Source: an uncultured Prevotellaceae bacterium
GTDB lineage: Bacteria > Bacteroidota > Bacteroidia > Bacteroidales > Bacteroidaceae
Assembly (NCBI GenBank): GCA_937893145.1
Contig: CALBJW010000007.1
Location: 1 to 25,354 of the forward strand
Direction of reading: 5' to 3'
DNA length: 25,354 nt
Under the pieces are notes generated by a model. The model was not told the DNA's origin. It did no database searches and saw nothing but the letters and a program-made list of their open reading frames with translations. Position numbers and translations under genes: made by a program. How positions within the stretch are numbered: position 1 is the first letter of the stretch; every line of letters starts with the position of its first letter. Shown here piece by piece: positions 14,867 to 22,927 of the stretch.

Positions 14867-14906
14867 ATGTCTCTTAGCACTTATATTAAAAACAAATAAG
14901 AGACAT
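14867..14906 (+). promoter_or_regulatory. 10-bp inverted repeat overlapping the hsdR start codon
   Basis: ATGTCTCTTA (14867-14876) is perfectly complementary to TAAGAGACAT (14897-14906), whose last two bases are the AT of the hsdR ATG. In mRNA it would form a hairpin with a 20-base loop and hide the start codon. As DNA it could be an operator. No TAnnTTTG box is visible in this gap. Confidence 0.5.
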
Positions 14907-17900
14907 GGCTACACATTACGACCTTATATCAGAGAATGACGAAAGCACCGTTGTTGCTCTATTCGAGAACTCATACATGCTGGGTGAACGCTCTTACATG
15001 TCGGAGAAGAGACTCGAAGACCAGTTTATATATCAGTTGGAACAACAGCAGTATGAATATCTGCCTATCACTACTGAGGCAGAACTCATCTGCAATCTAC
15101 GCAAGCAGATAGAGAAACTGAACAAGGCGGAGTTCAACGATGGCGAATGGAAACGCTTCTTCAGCACATATATCGCTAAGCCTAATGCTGGCATAGTAGA
15201 GAAGACTCGTATAATTCAGGAAGATCCTCGTTTCACATTTACCTTTGATGATGGCAAGATGCAGAATATCATGCTTCTTGACAAAGCACACATTCATGAA
15301 AATACGCTTCAAGTGATAAGGCAATACAAAGCTCCCCTCACATCTTCTCAAGGCGAGAAGATAGAGGGTGGAAACCGTTATGACGTTACTATACTGGTGA
15401 ATGGGTTGCCAATGGTGCATGTAGAATTGAAGAAACCAGGAGTGGATATTCGTGAGGCATTCAATCAAATTAAGCGTTATAACAGAGATTCCTTTTGGGC
15501 AGATAGCGGATTGTTTGAGTATGTACAGATTTATGTTATCAGCAATGGCACTTATACAAAATACTATAGCAACACAACTCGTGACCTACACCTGAAAGAA
15601 GAGGACGAGAAGCAGAGGAAGGGACAGGTGGTAAGCAAATCATTTGAGTTTACTTCATGGTGGACAGATGCAAAGAACAACAAGATTATGATGCTGGAGG
15701 ACTTCACCTCTACATTCTTTGCCAAGCACACCTTATTAAATATATTGACTCGCTTCTGTGTATTTACTGTCGATAAGAACCTGTTGGTTATGCGACCTTA
15801 CCAGATAGCAGCCACGGAGAAGATACTGAACCGCATCAAGATGGCTTACAACCAGAAGAAGTACGGCTCGGTAGATGCTGGTGGATACATCTGGCACACA
15901 ACGGGTTCGGGCAAGACGCTTACTTCGTTCAAGACTTCTATATTGGCAAGTCAGCTGCCATTCATCGACAAAGTATTGTTTGTTGTTGACCGTAAAGACC
16001 TTGACTATCAGACAATGAGAGAGTATGACAACTTCCAGAAGGATGCAGCAAATTCTAATAAGAATGTAGCAGTGCTGGAACGCCAGTTGAATGACCCTAC
16101 ATGCAAGATTATCATTACTACCATACAGAAATTGTCTATCCTCGTGAACAGGAAGCAAAACATGGATGTATTTAATCAGCATGTGGCTATGATATTCGAC
16201 GAGTGTCATCGTAGCCAGTTTGGCGACATGCATACTGCTATCACGAAGAAGTTCAAGAAGTATTATATCTTCGGTTTTACTGGTACACCTATTTTTTCAG
16301 ATAATGCAAACGGTGGAGGCAAAGTAAACCTCAATACCACACAGGATGTGTTTGGCGACAAACTGCATACTTACACCATTATAAATGCAATTCAGGACAA
16401 GAATGTGTTGCCTTTCCATGTGGAATATGTTCGTACTATGCATGAAAAGGAAGATGTGGAAGATACAACCGTTGACGATATAGACAGAGAGCGCATCAAG
16501 CGTGACCCTAAGTATATCAGCAATATCGTAACTTATATTATCAAGAACTTTGCGAAGAAGACAAAACGCAACAGCACTTATCAGCTGAAAGACCAGCGTC
16601 TGCATGGGTTCAACTCTATTTTTGCTACAGCTTCTATTGATATGGCAAAGATGTATTACAATGAGTTTAAACGCCAGATGCAGTATGTACCTGAGGATAA
16701 GAGATTGAAGGTTGCAATGATATACAGTTATGGTGCCAATGCTGAGGATCCAATGGATGGAGAAATATTTGATGAGAATCCAGAAGACCCTTCTATGCTC
16801 AGTGTTACAGATCAGGAGGCTTTGCAGGTATGCATAGAGGATTATAACAAAACATTCGGATGCAACTACAGCACTAATGCTAAGGATTTTCAAGCTTTCT
16901 ATAAGGATGTGTCTAAACGCATGAAGAACCGTGAACTTGATTTGCTCATCGTGGTAAATATGTTCCTTACTGGTTTTGATGCACCTACATTGAATACTCT
17001 GTGGGTGGATAAGAATCTGCAGATGCATGGTTTGATGCAGGCTTTCAGCCGAACAAATCGAATACTCAACTCTGTAAAGACCTTTGGTAATATCATTTGC
17101 TTCCGCAATCTGGAGAAGGCAACGAATGATGCTATCGGTTTGTTTGGCAATGAAGAGGCAAAAGGTACTGTATTGCTCATGACTTTCAAAGAATACTACC
17201 TTGGATTTACAGATTCAAAAGGTAAGTATCACGAAGGATATAAGGAAATGGTAGAAAAGTTGATGAATGAATATCCAATAGGCAATGAAATAGTTGGTGA
17301 AGACAATAAGAAGGAATTCGTACGGACTTACTCTTACATTCTGAAACTGACAAACATCCTTACTACTTTTGATACTTTTGAAGGAAAGGAGATACTAAGC
17401 GAAGAGGATCGTCAGCATTATGCAAGCACTTATATCGAATTGTATCATGAGTTTAAGAGTACAAAGGAGGGAAAAGCCGAGGATGTGAATGATGATATCG
17501 TCTTCGAGATGGAACTCATCAAGCAGGATGAGATAAGCATCGATCGTATTCTGTATCTCATCCATGACTACATGAAAGGTAACCATATGGGAGATGGCAC
17601 AATCATGGCGAAGATTCAAAATGCCATTGATGCCAGTCCAGACCTTCGCTTCAAGAAGAAACTTATTGAGAAGTTCATTGACAGCATGACCGTAGATGAC
17701 AATGTAGATGAGGCATGGATAGAATATATCGAACAGCAGAAGGCTAATGAACTTAAGGATATTATTGATGCAGAACGATTGAAACCTCAAGAAACATTTG
17801 ATTTTATGGATGTTGCTTTCCACAATGGTTTTATCAGCATGTCGGGAACTGCTTTCTCTCAGATTCTTCCTCCAATATCGCGTTTTGCAAAGGATGGTGC

Positions 17901-18597
17901 TCGCGAAAAGAAGCGTCAGGTTGTATTTGAGAAATTGAGTGAATATCTGAATAAGTTTAAGGATTTAGGTAATTGTCGTGACGAAGAAGAAGGGTATGAC
18001 GATGATACTGAATGGAATATTCCTGCTCCAGAAGCAACTGGAACTGCAATATCTGCATCCGTAACCAAAGATGTGTCAACTCCAATCTCTGCATCAAAGA
18101 TGATAGTTCGTGAAGTAGGTAATGTCTGCCCTAATCTTAAGGCAAATACGGATAATCACATGAAAGCATTAGCAATACGACAGCCTTGGGCAACATTGAT
18201 TGCTTGTGGTATCAAAGATGTGGAATGCCGTTCGAATATGCGACCAAGCACAAAGCGTTTCCTTATTGCTGCAAGCAGCACGAAAGAGGATTATAGTATT
18301 CTTGATAGTAAGGAAAGAGAAATTGTAGATAGTTATATAAAGAAAGGAGTATTGCCACCATATAGTGAATGGCCAACAGGTTGTATTATTGGTTATGCTG
18401 ATATCGAAAAGGTTACTTATGACCCTGTCGATTCTATATGGGGCAAAGGATGGGATGGTATAAAATATTGTCTTACAAATGCTCACATGTTAGATACTCC
18501 TATTATGGGTATGAACAAGGCTACTCCTTATTTCTACAATGTGGAAGGATATGACGATGATCATCTACCTGCAGCTCATAAGGTAGAGCTGGAATGA
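14905..18597 (+). CDS. hsdR: Type I restriction endonuclease subunit HsdR with C-terminal ASCH domain
   Basis: HsdR gives the complex ATP-driven DNA translocation and cleavage. The PD-(D/E)xK nuclease near the N-terminus has Asp160, Glu174 and Lys176 (RYDVTIL and VELKK). The superfamily 2 motor follows: Walker A TGSGKT at residues 333-338, DECH at 432-435, FTGTP, and motif VI QAFSRTNRIL, then the helical C-terminal part. At 1230 residues it is longer than usual. After an acidic and Ser/Thr/Ala-rich linker, residues 1086-1230 read MKALAIRQPWATLIACGIKD, then VECRS, AASSTK and WPTGCIIGYADI, an ASCH-type domain (PUA/EVE-like fold). An internal Met at 18160 could also start a free ASCH protein. 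It is cut off from hsdMS by the yefM unit and its terminator. Confidence 0.93.
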   Translation: MATHYDLISENDESTVVALFENSYMLGERSYMSEKRLEDQFIYQLEQQQYEYLPITTEAELICNLRKQIEKLNKAEFNDGEWKRFFSTYIAKPNAGIVEKTRIIQEDPRFTFTFDDGKMQNIMLLDKAHIHENTLQVIRQYKAPLTSSQGEKIEGGNRYDVTILVNGLPMVHVELKKPGVDIREAFNQIKRYNRDSFWADSGLFEYVQIYVISNGTYTKYYSNTTRDLHLKEEDEKQRKGQVVSKSFEFTSWWTDAKNNKIMMLEDFTSTFFAKHTLLNILTRFCVFTVDKNLLVMRPYQIAATEKILNRIKMAYNQKKYGSVDAGGYIWHTTGSGKTLTSFKTSILASQLPFIDKVLFVVDRKDLDYQTMREYDNFQKDAANSNKNVAVLERQLNDPTCKIIITTIQKLSILVNRKQNMDVFNQHVAMIFDECHRSQFGDMHTAITKKFKKYYIFGFTGTPIFSDNANGGGKVNLNTTQDVFGDKLHTYTIINAIQDKNVLPFHVEYVRTMHEKEDVEDTTVDDIDRERIKRDPKYISNIVTYIIKNFAKKTKRNSTYQLKDQRLHGFNSIFATASIDMAKMYYNEFKRQMQYVPEDKRLKVAMIYSYGANAEDPMDGEIFDENPEDPSMLSVTDQEALQVCIEDYNKTFGCNYSTNAKDFQAFYKDVSKRMKNRELDLLIVVNMFLTGFDAPTLNTLWVDKNLQMHGLMQAFSRTNRILNSVKTFGNIICFRNLEKATNDAIGLFGNEEAKGTVLLMTFKEYYLGFTDSKGKYHEGYKEMVEKLMNEYPIGNEIVGEDNKKEFVRTYSYILKLTNILTTFDTFEGKEILSEEDRQHYASTYIELYHEFKSTKEGKAEDVNDDIVFEMELIKQDEISIDRILYLIHDYMKGNHMGDGTIMAKIQNAIDASPDLRFKKKLIEKFIDSMTVDDNVDEAWIEYIEQQKANELKDIIDAERLKPQETFDFMDVAFHNGFISMSGTAFSQILPPISRFAKDGAREKKRQVVFEKLSEYLNKFKDLGNCRDEEEGYDDDTEWNIPAPEATGTAISASVTKDVSTPISASKMIVREVGNVCPNLKANTDNHMKALAIRQPWATLIACGIKDVECRSNMRPSTKRFLIAASSTKEDYSILDSKEREIVDSYIKKGVLPPYSEWPTGCIIGYADIEKVTYDPVDSIWGKGWDGIKYCLTNAHMLDTPIMGMNKATPYFYNVEGYDDDHLPAAHKVELE

Positions 18598-18713
18598 AAA
18601 ACGTCACGATGATGGTATGACAAACAGAAACCGCTTCATCCACAAAGGAAGTTTGTTGCCACGAGGTGACTCTCAAATAGAGTATCCATCCTTTGTTTTT
18701 GTTTTATTCGTGC

Positions 18714-18794
18714 TTTTTGCAAAAAACATTTTTGATACATATTTGCTTTCCATAAAAAGCAATTTCATTCACAATTTGCTTTTTACAAAAAGCA
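18714..18794. repeat. Three clustered TGCTTTTT/AAAAAGCA hairpins
   Basis: The units are the palindrome TTTTTGCAAAAA (18714-18725), the pair TTGCTTT/AAAGCAA (18743-18762) and the pair TGCTTTTT/AAAAAGCA (18777-18794). They are spaced about 30 bp apart, downstream of hsdR and upstream of the next promoter. They could be tandem operators or bidirectional terminators. Confidence 0.5.
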
Positions 18795-18878
18795 CTCTGG
18801 TCGTGTGCAATGGTAAGAAAAGTTATTGAAACTGCAAAGAAAATAGGTAAAGATTACTATTGTTTAAGGATAAATGCG

Positions 18879-18886
18879 TATCTTTG
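18879..18886 (+). promoter_or_regulatory. -7 box of the PIN toxin-antitoxin pair
   Basis: TATCTTTG, a perfect TAnnTTTG match, is about 65 bp upstream of the antitoxin ATG. Confidence 0.6.
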
Positions 18887-18950
18887 CGAACAACAAGTAT
18901 AAGCAGCAAGAAATACTGATAATACTTTTTGCACATAATGAACATTGACT

Positions 18951-19277
18951 ATGGCAAAACAATACACAAACGAAGAAACCGAGCCTACTATGGTAAATGA
19001 GGATATGATTCAGTATCCTCATAAGGTGACTATTCCCATCGACTTGCCTACAACAGGTGGATATAGTATTGAGTATCTGAAGAAAGAACTTACAGACTTT
19101 GCGATGAAACTTCTTTATCGTTCAAAGCCTGCACACTCCGCATCTCGTATTAACTGGCGAAATATTACTGTGTCAAGCAATGTCAAAGCAATGTCTCTTG
19201 GTCATTCCGACCTGTCTAACGACATGCGTGATTACAAAGAACTTTTGGCAGAAGCATTGGAGGAGAAATACAGATGA
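18951..19277 (+). CDS. Putative antitoxin of a PIN-domain toxin
   Basis: This 108-residue hydrophilic protein starts MAKQYTNEETEPTMVNED. It has HKVTIPIDLPTTGG, a short strand like those of ribbon-helix-helix DNA-binding proteins, followed by helices (YSIEYLKKELTDFAMKLL). I do not recognise the exact family. The role is inferred from context: its TGA overlaps the ATG of a PIN-domain ribonuclease gene (ATGA at 19274-19277), the standard layout of VapBC-like modules. I chose the ATG at 18951, since an in-frame TTG two codons earlier is less likely. It should bind the toxin and repress the shared promoter. Confidence 0.65.
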   Translation: MAKQYTNEETEPTMVNEDMIQYPHKVTIPIDLPTTGGYSIEYLKKELTDFAMKLLYRSKPAHSASRINWRNITVSSNVKAMSLGHSDLSNDMRDYKELLAEALEEKYR

Positions 19278-19687
19278 GAGTATTTATTGACACGAATGTA
19301 TTGATAGATTTTATGGCTAACAGACAGCCATACTATCAGGCGGCTGCAGCTCTTTTTGCATTGGCAGAAATGAATGAATTGCAATTAGTATATTCCTCCG
19401 TAACAGTTGCTAATTCGTTTTACATCTTGCGTAAGAGTTACAATAGCACACAACTTGCCGAAGCATTTGAAAACCAACAATCTGTTGCTGAGATAAGTGG
19501 AGTATCGTCATCAGACATCTATTCCGCACTGTCCGCAAGATGGGTTGATGGTGAAGACTGCATACAATATCAATCCGCATTATCAGCTAAATGTGACTAT
19601 ATCCTAACACGCAACACTCAGGATTTCCAATTATCAACAATTCCCGTTATGACACCCGAGGATTTCTTGAACAGATACTACTCGTAA
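19274..19687 (+). CDS. PIN-domain ribonuclease toxin (VapC-like)
   Basis: PIN toxins are Mg2+-dependent ribonucleases that cut tRNA or rRNA and halt translation. The 137 residues show the fold's markers: the N-terminal strand MRVFIDTNVLID with Asp6, the middle helix region (Asn47 in VTVANSF), the acidic cluster Glu94/Asp95 in WVDGEDCIQYQSAL, and Asp117 in LTRNTQDF. Length is normal. Translation is probably coupled to the upstream antitoxin through the ATGA overlap. It is the last gene of the island; the esterase on the opposite strand ends 28 bp downstream. Confidence 0.9.
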   Translation: MRVFIDTNVLIDFMANRQPYYQAAAALFALAEMNELQLVYSSVTVANSFYILRKSYNSTQLAEAFENQQSVAEISGVSSSDIYSALSARWVDGEDCIQYQSALSAKCDYILTRNTQDFQLSTIPVMTPEDFLNRYYS

Positions 19688-19715
19688 AGTGGGACGAGAA
19701 GATGTACCAACTCTA
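19688..19715 (+). pseudogene. Possible C-terminal scrap of a homologue of the 460-residue protein
   Basis: GTGGGACGAGAAGA is identical to bases within the final block of the 9832-11214 gene, and similarity continues (TACCA, CTCTA) to about 24 of 28 bases. In the matching frame it reads WDEKMYQLY against WDEKSYHLY. It lies exactly at the right edge of the island. The stretch is very short and a 14-base match alone can arise by chance, so this is tentative. Confidence 0.35.
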
Positions 19716-21029
19716 CTATCGTAAATTCTTAAGTATCCATGTACATTGCTCACGGTTGGTAGCGTCGGAAGTCCAATGTTCGTTGATTGGGGTAATCAGA
19801 CTTTCCTTTGGACAACTGAGGGTGTTCCAAACAGCATAGCTTGTGGTAGGGGGACAGGTATTGTCGTTGTAGCCCCAAGTCATGTAGGTTTTGGCTGTGA
19901 TGTGACGGACGAAATTCACTACATCATAGTATGCCATCGTGTTGAGTTTTTCTGGTGTGAGCATACCGTCCTTCTTTGTATAATGCGGATAACCACTTAC
20001 ACCACCTTTCTCCGCAAGCGCCATATCAGCAAGTGCAGGATGATTGACAATGACATGTGTGACACGCTTGTCCAGTCCTGCAACTACGAGCGAGAGTGCA
20101 CCTCCCTGACTGCCTCCTTGCAGGATAACATTCTTGCCATCCCATTCGGGCATGGAGGTGAGGAAGTCAACACACTTGATAAGTCCTTCATAGACATGCT
20201 TCATGTAGAAGCGCTCACGAGACTCAAGTCCTTGATAGAGATAGCCTTTCGACTTACCATCGAATGCTGCACGTATGTCAACGAAAGTGCTCTCATCGAG
20301 TGTAGGGTTCAATCCATGAATCTCCATTACGAGACGAATGATTCCATTCTCTGGGTAATAGTTGCGCAAATCTGTATCCTTTATGGTCTTGACTCCAGCA
20401 CCAGGAGGACACAGAACCACAGGATGATTGCCTTTGGTCATATTCTTAGGGCAGAGCAAATAGCCATACATGCTTTGGTGTGAACTGTTCACTTCTATCT
20501 TCATGAGATAGCAATCTACAGATTCTGTGCAATAAGGCTTGTACAATTCGCGAGTGTATTTGAGAGGATACTTATGATTCTCATTTATATTGTTCTGCCA
20601 CCATGACAAGAAATCAGCAGGCTCCTTCGTGTATGGTACTATCTTCTCAGGCGAGAAACCGACCTTAATGTGATGTTGATAAGTGACATCATCAATTTTG
20701 ATCTTCATGCGAACATCACGAAAACCTGGTTTCTTGCTTTTTACTCCTTTTATAATGCCTTTTCCCTGCTTCAGAGTAATTTTTCCACGACTATCGGCAT
20801 CGCAGAGTTCATCTGCAATTTCATATTCCACAACACCATCCTGAGGGATTCCGTACTTTAGGAACATCACGTCGATTGATGCTTCCTCTCCTACCTTGTA
20901 TAGCCAATCACTATGGTTCGGAACTGTGTACCAGAGATAATCACTTCGGTACGGATAATTTTCAGCGAATGCCACTGCGACATTCATCGCGAGTACAAGA
21001 AATAAAGAAATGATTCTGTTAGTTTTCAT
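19716..21029 (-). CDS. Secreted acetyl xylan esterase-like alpha/beta hydrolase (CE7/AXE1 type)
   Basis: This 437-residue exported hydrolase probably removes acetyl groups from xylan or oligosaccharides outside the cytoplasm. I chose the ATG at 21029 because MKTNRIISLFLVLAMNVAVA is a clean signal peptide, whereas the longer frame adds 17 unlikely residues. An N-terminal beta-sandwich-like part (to ~150) precedes the hydrolase domain. The triad is visible: Ser307 in GGSQGG, Asp389 in WGYNDNTCPP and His418 in PINEHWTS. The PF05448-type features GYLLCP, VLCPPGAG and DVVNFV support the family. It stands alone on the minus strand between the PIN toxin and a hairpin upstream. No standard -7 box is visible close to the start. 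Confidence 0.85.
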   Translation of the reverse strand: MKTNRIISLFLVLAMNVAVAFAENYPYRSDYLWYTVPNHSDWLYKVGEEASIDVMFLKYGIPQDGVVEYEIADELCDADSRGKITLKQGKGIIKGVKSKKPGFRDVRMKIKIDDVTYQHHIKVGFSPEKIVPYTKEPADFLSWWQNNINENHKYPLKYTRELYKPYCTESVDCYLMKIEVNSSHQSMYGYLLCPKNMTKGNHPVVLCPPGAGVKTIKDTDLRNYYPENGIIRLVMEIHGLNPTLDESTFVDIRAAFDGKSKGYLYQGLESRERFYMKHVYEGLIKCVDFLTSMPEWDGKNVILQGGSQGGALSLVVAGLDKRVTHVIVNHPALADMALAEKGGVSGYPHYTKKDGMLTPEKLNTMAYYDVVNFVRHITAKTYMTWGYNDNTCPPTTSYAVWNTLSCPKESLITPINEHWTSDATNREQCTWILKNLR

Positions 21030-21045
21030 GCTTCTATTATTTAAG

Positions 21046-21074
21046 AAGAGCAGCCGTTGCACACGACTGCTCTT
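21046..21074 (-). terminator. Hairpin between the GNAT-like gene and the esterase
   Basis: AAGAGCAG (21046-21053) pairs perfectly with CTGCTCTT (21067-21074), and CGT/ACG pair inside. It lies 19 bp after the stop of the GNAT-like gene on the minus strand. The following U-run is weak, so it may be a terminator or a processing stem. Confidence 0.45.
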
Positions 21075-21092
21075 TATCATATTTACATATTC

Positions 21093-22232
21093 TTACAATG
21101 CCTTCTTGAAGCATCTTCTCTTCTTAGCAATCTCTGGGCTGAGGTACTGCCACTGGGTGAGGTTCTTGGCGTTGTCCTCGAGGATGCAGTTGGTCTCTGC
21201 CCACTTGAAGCCCATCTGGTTGTAGATAGGGATGAGGTCATCGAAGAGGAGGGCTGTGAGTCCACGAGACTGATACTCTGGCTTAACGGCGATGAGGAGG
21301 AGCTCGACACCATCCTCGTGCTTCCACTTGAGCGACTTGAGAAGGTGGTACCATCCGAATGGGAACAACTTACCACCCGACTTCTGGAGGGCACGAACGA
21401 TACTTGGCATCGAGATACCAACAGCAAGGAGTTCGTTTGTCTCGTCTGCCTCAACGAGTGTGAGCATACGGAGGTCGATGAGAGGGAGATAAGTCTTCAC
21501 ATAGTTATCAATCTGGCGCTGAGTCATCTTTGAATAACCAAAGAGAGGTGCGTATGCCTCGTTGATGAGGTCGAAGATACGCTGACCATAATTGCCCGCA
21601 TGGAGTTCCTTGTTGCTCTTAATCTTCTTGATGTGCATGTTATAGCGCTTCATGGTGAGTTCGGCTACACGATGATACTTATCTGGCACTGATTCAGGAA
21701 CGAGCATACGAAGTTCGAGCCATTCAGCCTCCTTCTCATATCCAAGTTTCTCCAAATGCTGTGGGTAGTACTCGTAGTTGTAGAGAGTGTTCATTGTACC
21801 GAGACGGTCGAAACCGAATGTGAGCATACCTTCCTTGTCCATGTCGGTGATACCCATAGGACCCTGTATCTCTGTCATGCCACGCTTCTTGCCCCACTCT
21901 GCCACTGTATCGAGAAGAGCCTTTGAGACCTCGATGTCGTCGATGAAGTCAATCCAACCGAAACGCACATTCTTCACATTCCATGTCTCGTTGGCACGAT
22001 TGTTGATGATTGCTACAACGCGACCAACAACCTCGCCATTCTTGAGAGCAATGAATGGTTGCCACTCACTAAATTCAGAGCCAGCATTCTTTTCCTTGTC
22101 AAACAGTTCCTCCATGTCCATATAGAGGTCTGGCACTGCACAAGGGTGATTCTTGTAGAGTTTATAGTTGAACTCTATAAACTTCTTCATGTCCGCCTTT
22201 GAGGACACAGCCTTGATAGTAATTTCTGCCAT
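21093..22232 (-). CDS. GNAT-like acetyltransferase family protein
   Basis: The protein has 379 residues, with the ATG at 22232 chosen because MAEITIKAVSSKADMKKFIE begins the folded part and upstream codons look non-coding. It is cytosolic and contains FRIAL-like strands (EWQPFIALKNGEVVGRVVAI) and a C-terminal motif PEYQSRGLTALLFDDL, resembling the acetyl-CoA-binding motif A of GNAT enzymes. QGPMGITDMDKEGML and the tryptophan-rich FGWYHLLKSLKW are characteristic of a Bacteroidales family usually annotated only as hypothetical or GNAT. Its substrate is unknown. It follows queC after 43 bp on the same strand and is probably the last gene of the omega-amidase operon. Confidence 0.75.
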   Translation of the reverse strand: MAEITIKAVSSKADMKKFIEFNYKLYKNHPCAVPDLYMDMEELFDKEKNAGSEFSEWQPFIALKNGEVVGRVVAIINNRANETWNVKNVRFGWIDFIDDIEVSKALLDTVAEWGKKRGMTEIQGPMGITDMDKEGMLTFGFDRLGTMNTLYNYEYYPQHLEKLGYEKEAEWLELRMLVPESVPDKYHRVAELTMKRYNMHIKKIKSNKELHAGNYGQRIFDLINEAYAPLFGYSKMTQRQIDNYVKTYLPLIDLRMLTLVEADETNELLAVGISMPSIVRALQKSGGKLFPFGWYHLLKSLKWKHEDGVELLLIAVKPEYQSRGLTALLFDDLIPIYNQMGFKWAETNCILEDNAKNLTQWQYLSPEIAKKRRCFKKAL

Positions 22233-22275
22233 AGTGTATATTATTGTTATTCGTATTCTATTTGTGACTACTGGT

Positions 22276-22926
22276 TTATTCGTATTCGGTGGTATCTTCG
22301 ATCCCTGCATCAGCAAGTGCCTCTCTGCGTTCTACACATGTGCCACACTTACCGCAGTGCTTATCTCCACCCTTATAGCAAGACCATGTCTCAGAATAGT
22401 CTATGCCAAGCGACTTGCCATGTCGGGCTATGTCGCTCTTTGTGATGCCTGTATATGGAGCAAAGATTTCCTCTTCGGTATCAGTACCAGCCTTCATAGC
22501 TGCCGACATGGAATTGATGAACTCCGGTCGGCAATCAGGATAGATGGTGTGGTCGCCTCCATGATTGGCAAGCATCACTCGTTTCAGTCCGTTGCTCTCC
22601 GCGAGTCCACAAGCCACACTGAGCATGATGCCATTGCGGAATGGAACTACGGTCGATTTCATGTTCTCGGCTGTGTAATGTCCTTCAGGGATATCCTCAC
22701 CACCATTGAGGAGGGACGACACGAAGTATTCCTCCATAAACTTGAGCGGGATGGTGATGTGCTTGATGCCAAGTCGTTCGCAATGCATCTTGGCAAGTGG
22801 AATCTCCTTGTCATTGTGCTTGCTGCCATAGTCGAAGCTAACGGCAAGTGCAATATCATCTTTATATTCGTAGAGCATGGTCACGGAATCCATGCCACCG
22901 CTCAATACTATCAAACAATCTTTCAT
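22276..22926 (-). CDS. queC: 7-cyano-7-deazaguanine synthase
   Basis: QueC converts 7-carboxy-7-deazaguanine to preQ0 with ATP and ammonia, in the pathway to queuosine in tRNA and 7-deazaguanine bases in some DNAs. The 216 residues start MKDCLIVLSGGMDS, giving the SGGxDS PP-loop that binds ATP. The C-terminus has four cysteines for zinc (SCYKGGDKHCGKCGTC). I prefer the ATG at 22926, one base after the omega-amidase stop, which implies translational coupling; an alternative ATG four codons upstream overlaps that stop. No queD, queE or queF is in the window. Confidence 0.95.
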   Translation of the reverse strand: MKDCLIVLSGGMDSVTMLYEYKDDIALAVSFDYGSKHNDKEIPLAKMHCERLGIKHITIPLKFMEEYFVSSLLNGGEDIPEGHYTAENMKSTVVPFRNGIMLSVACGLAESNGLKRVMLANHGGDHTIYPDCRPEFINSMSAAMKAGTDTEEEIFAPYTGITKSDIARHGKSLGIDYSETWSCYKGGDKHCGKCGTCVERREALADAGIEDTTEYE

Positions 22927-22927
22927 C

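Larger units (their letters stand above)
18598..18944. other. Gene-free region (~350 bp) between hsdR and the toxin-antitoxin pair
   Basis: A 70-codon open frame here is low-complexity (VFVLFVLF) with no family resemblance, so I leave it out. The notable contents are three T/A-rich hairpins (18714-18794) and a TATCTTTG box. Confidence 0.6.

Noticed and set aside
18617..18829. 70-codon open frame after hsdR
   Set aside because: It is low-complexity, contains the T/A hairpins and lacks an adjacent promoter.
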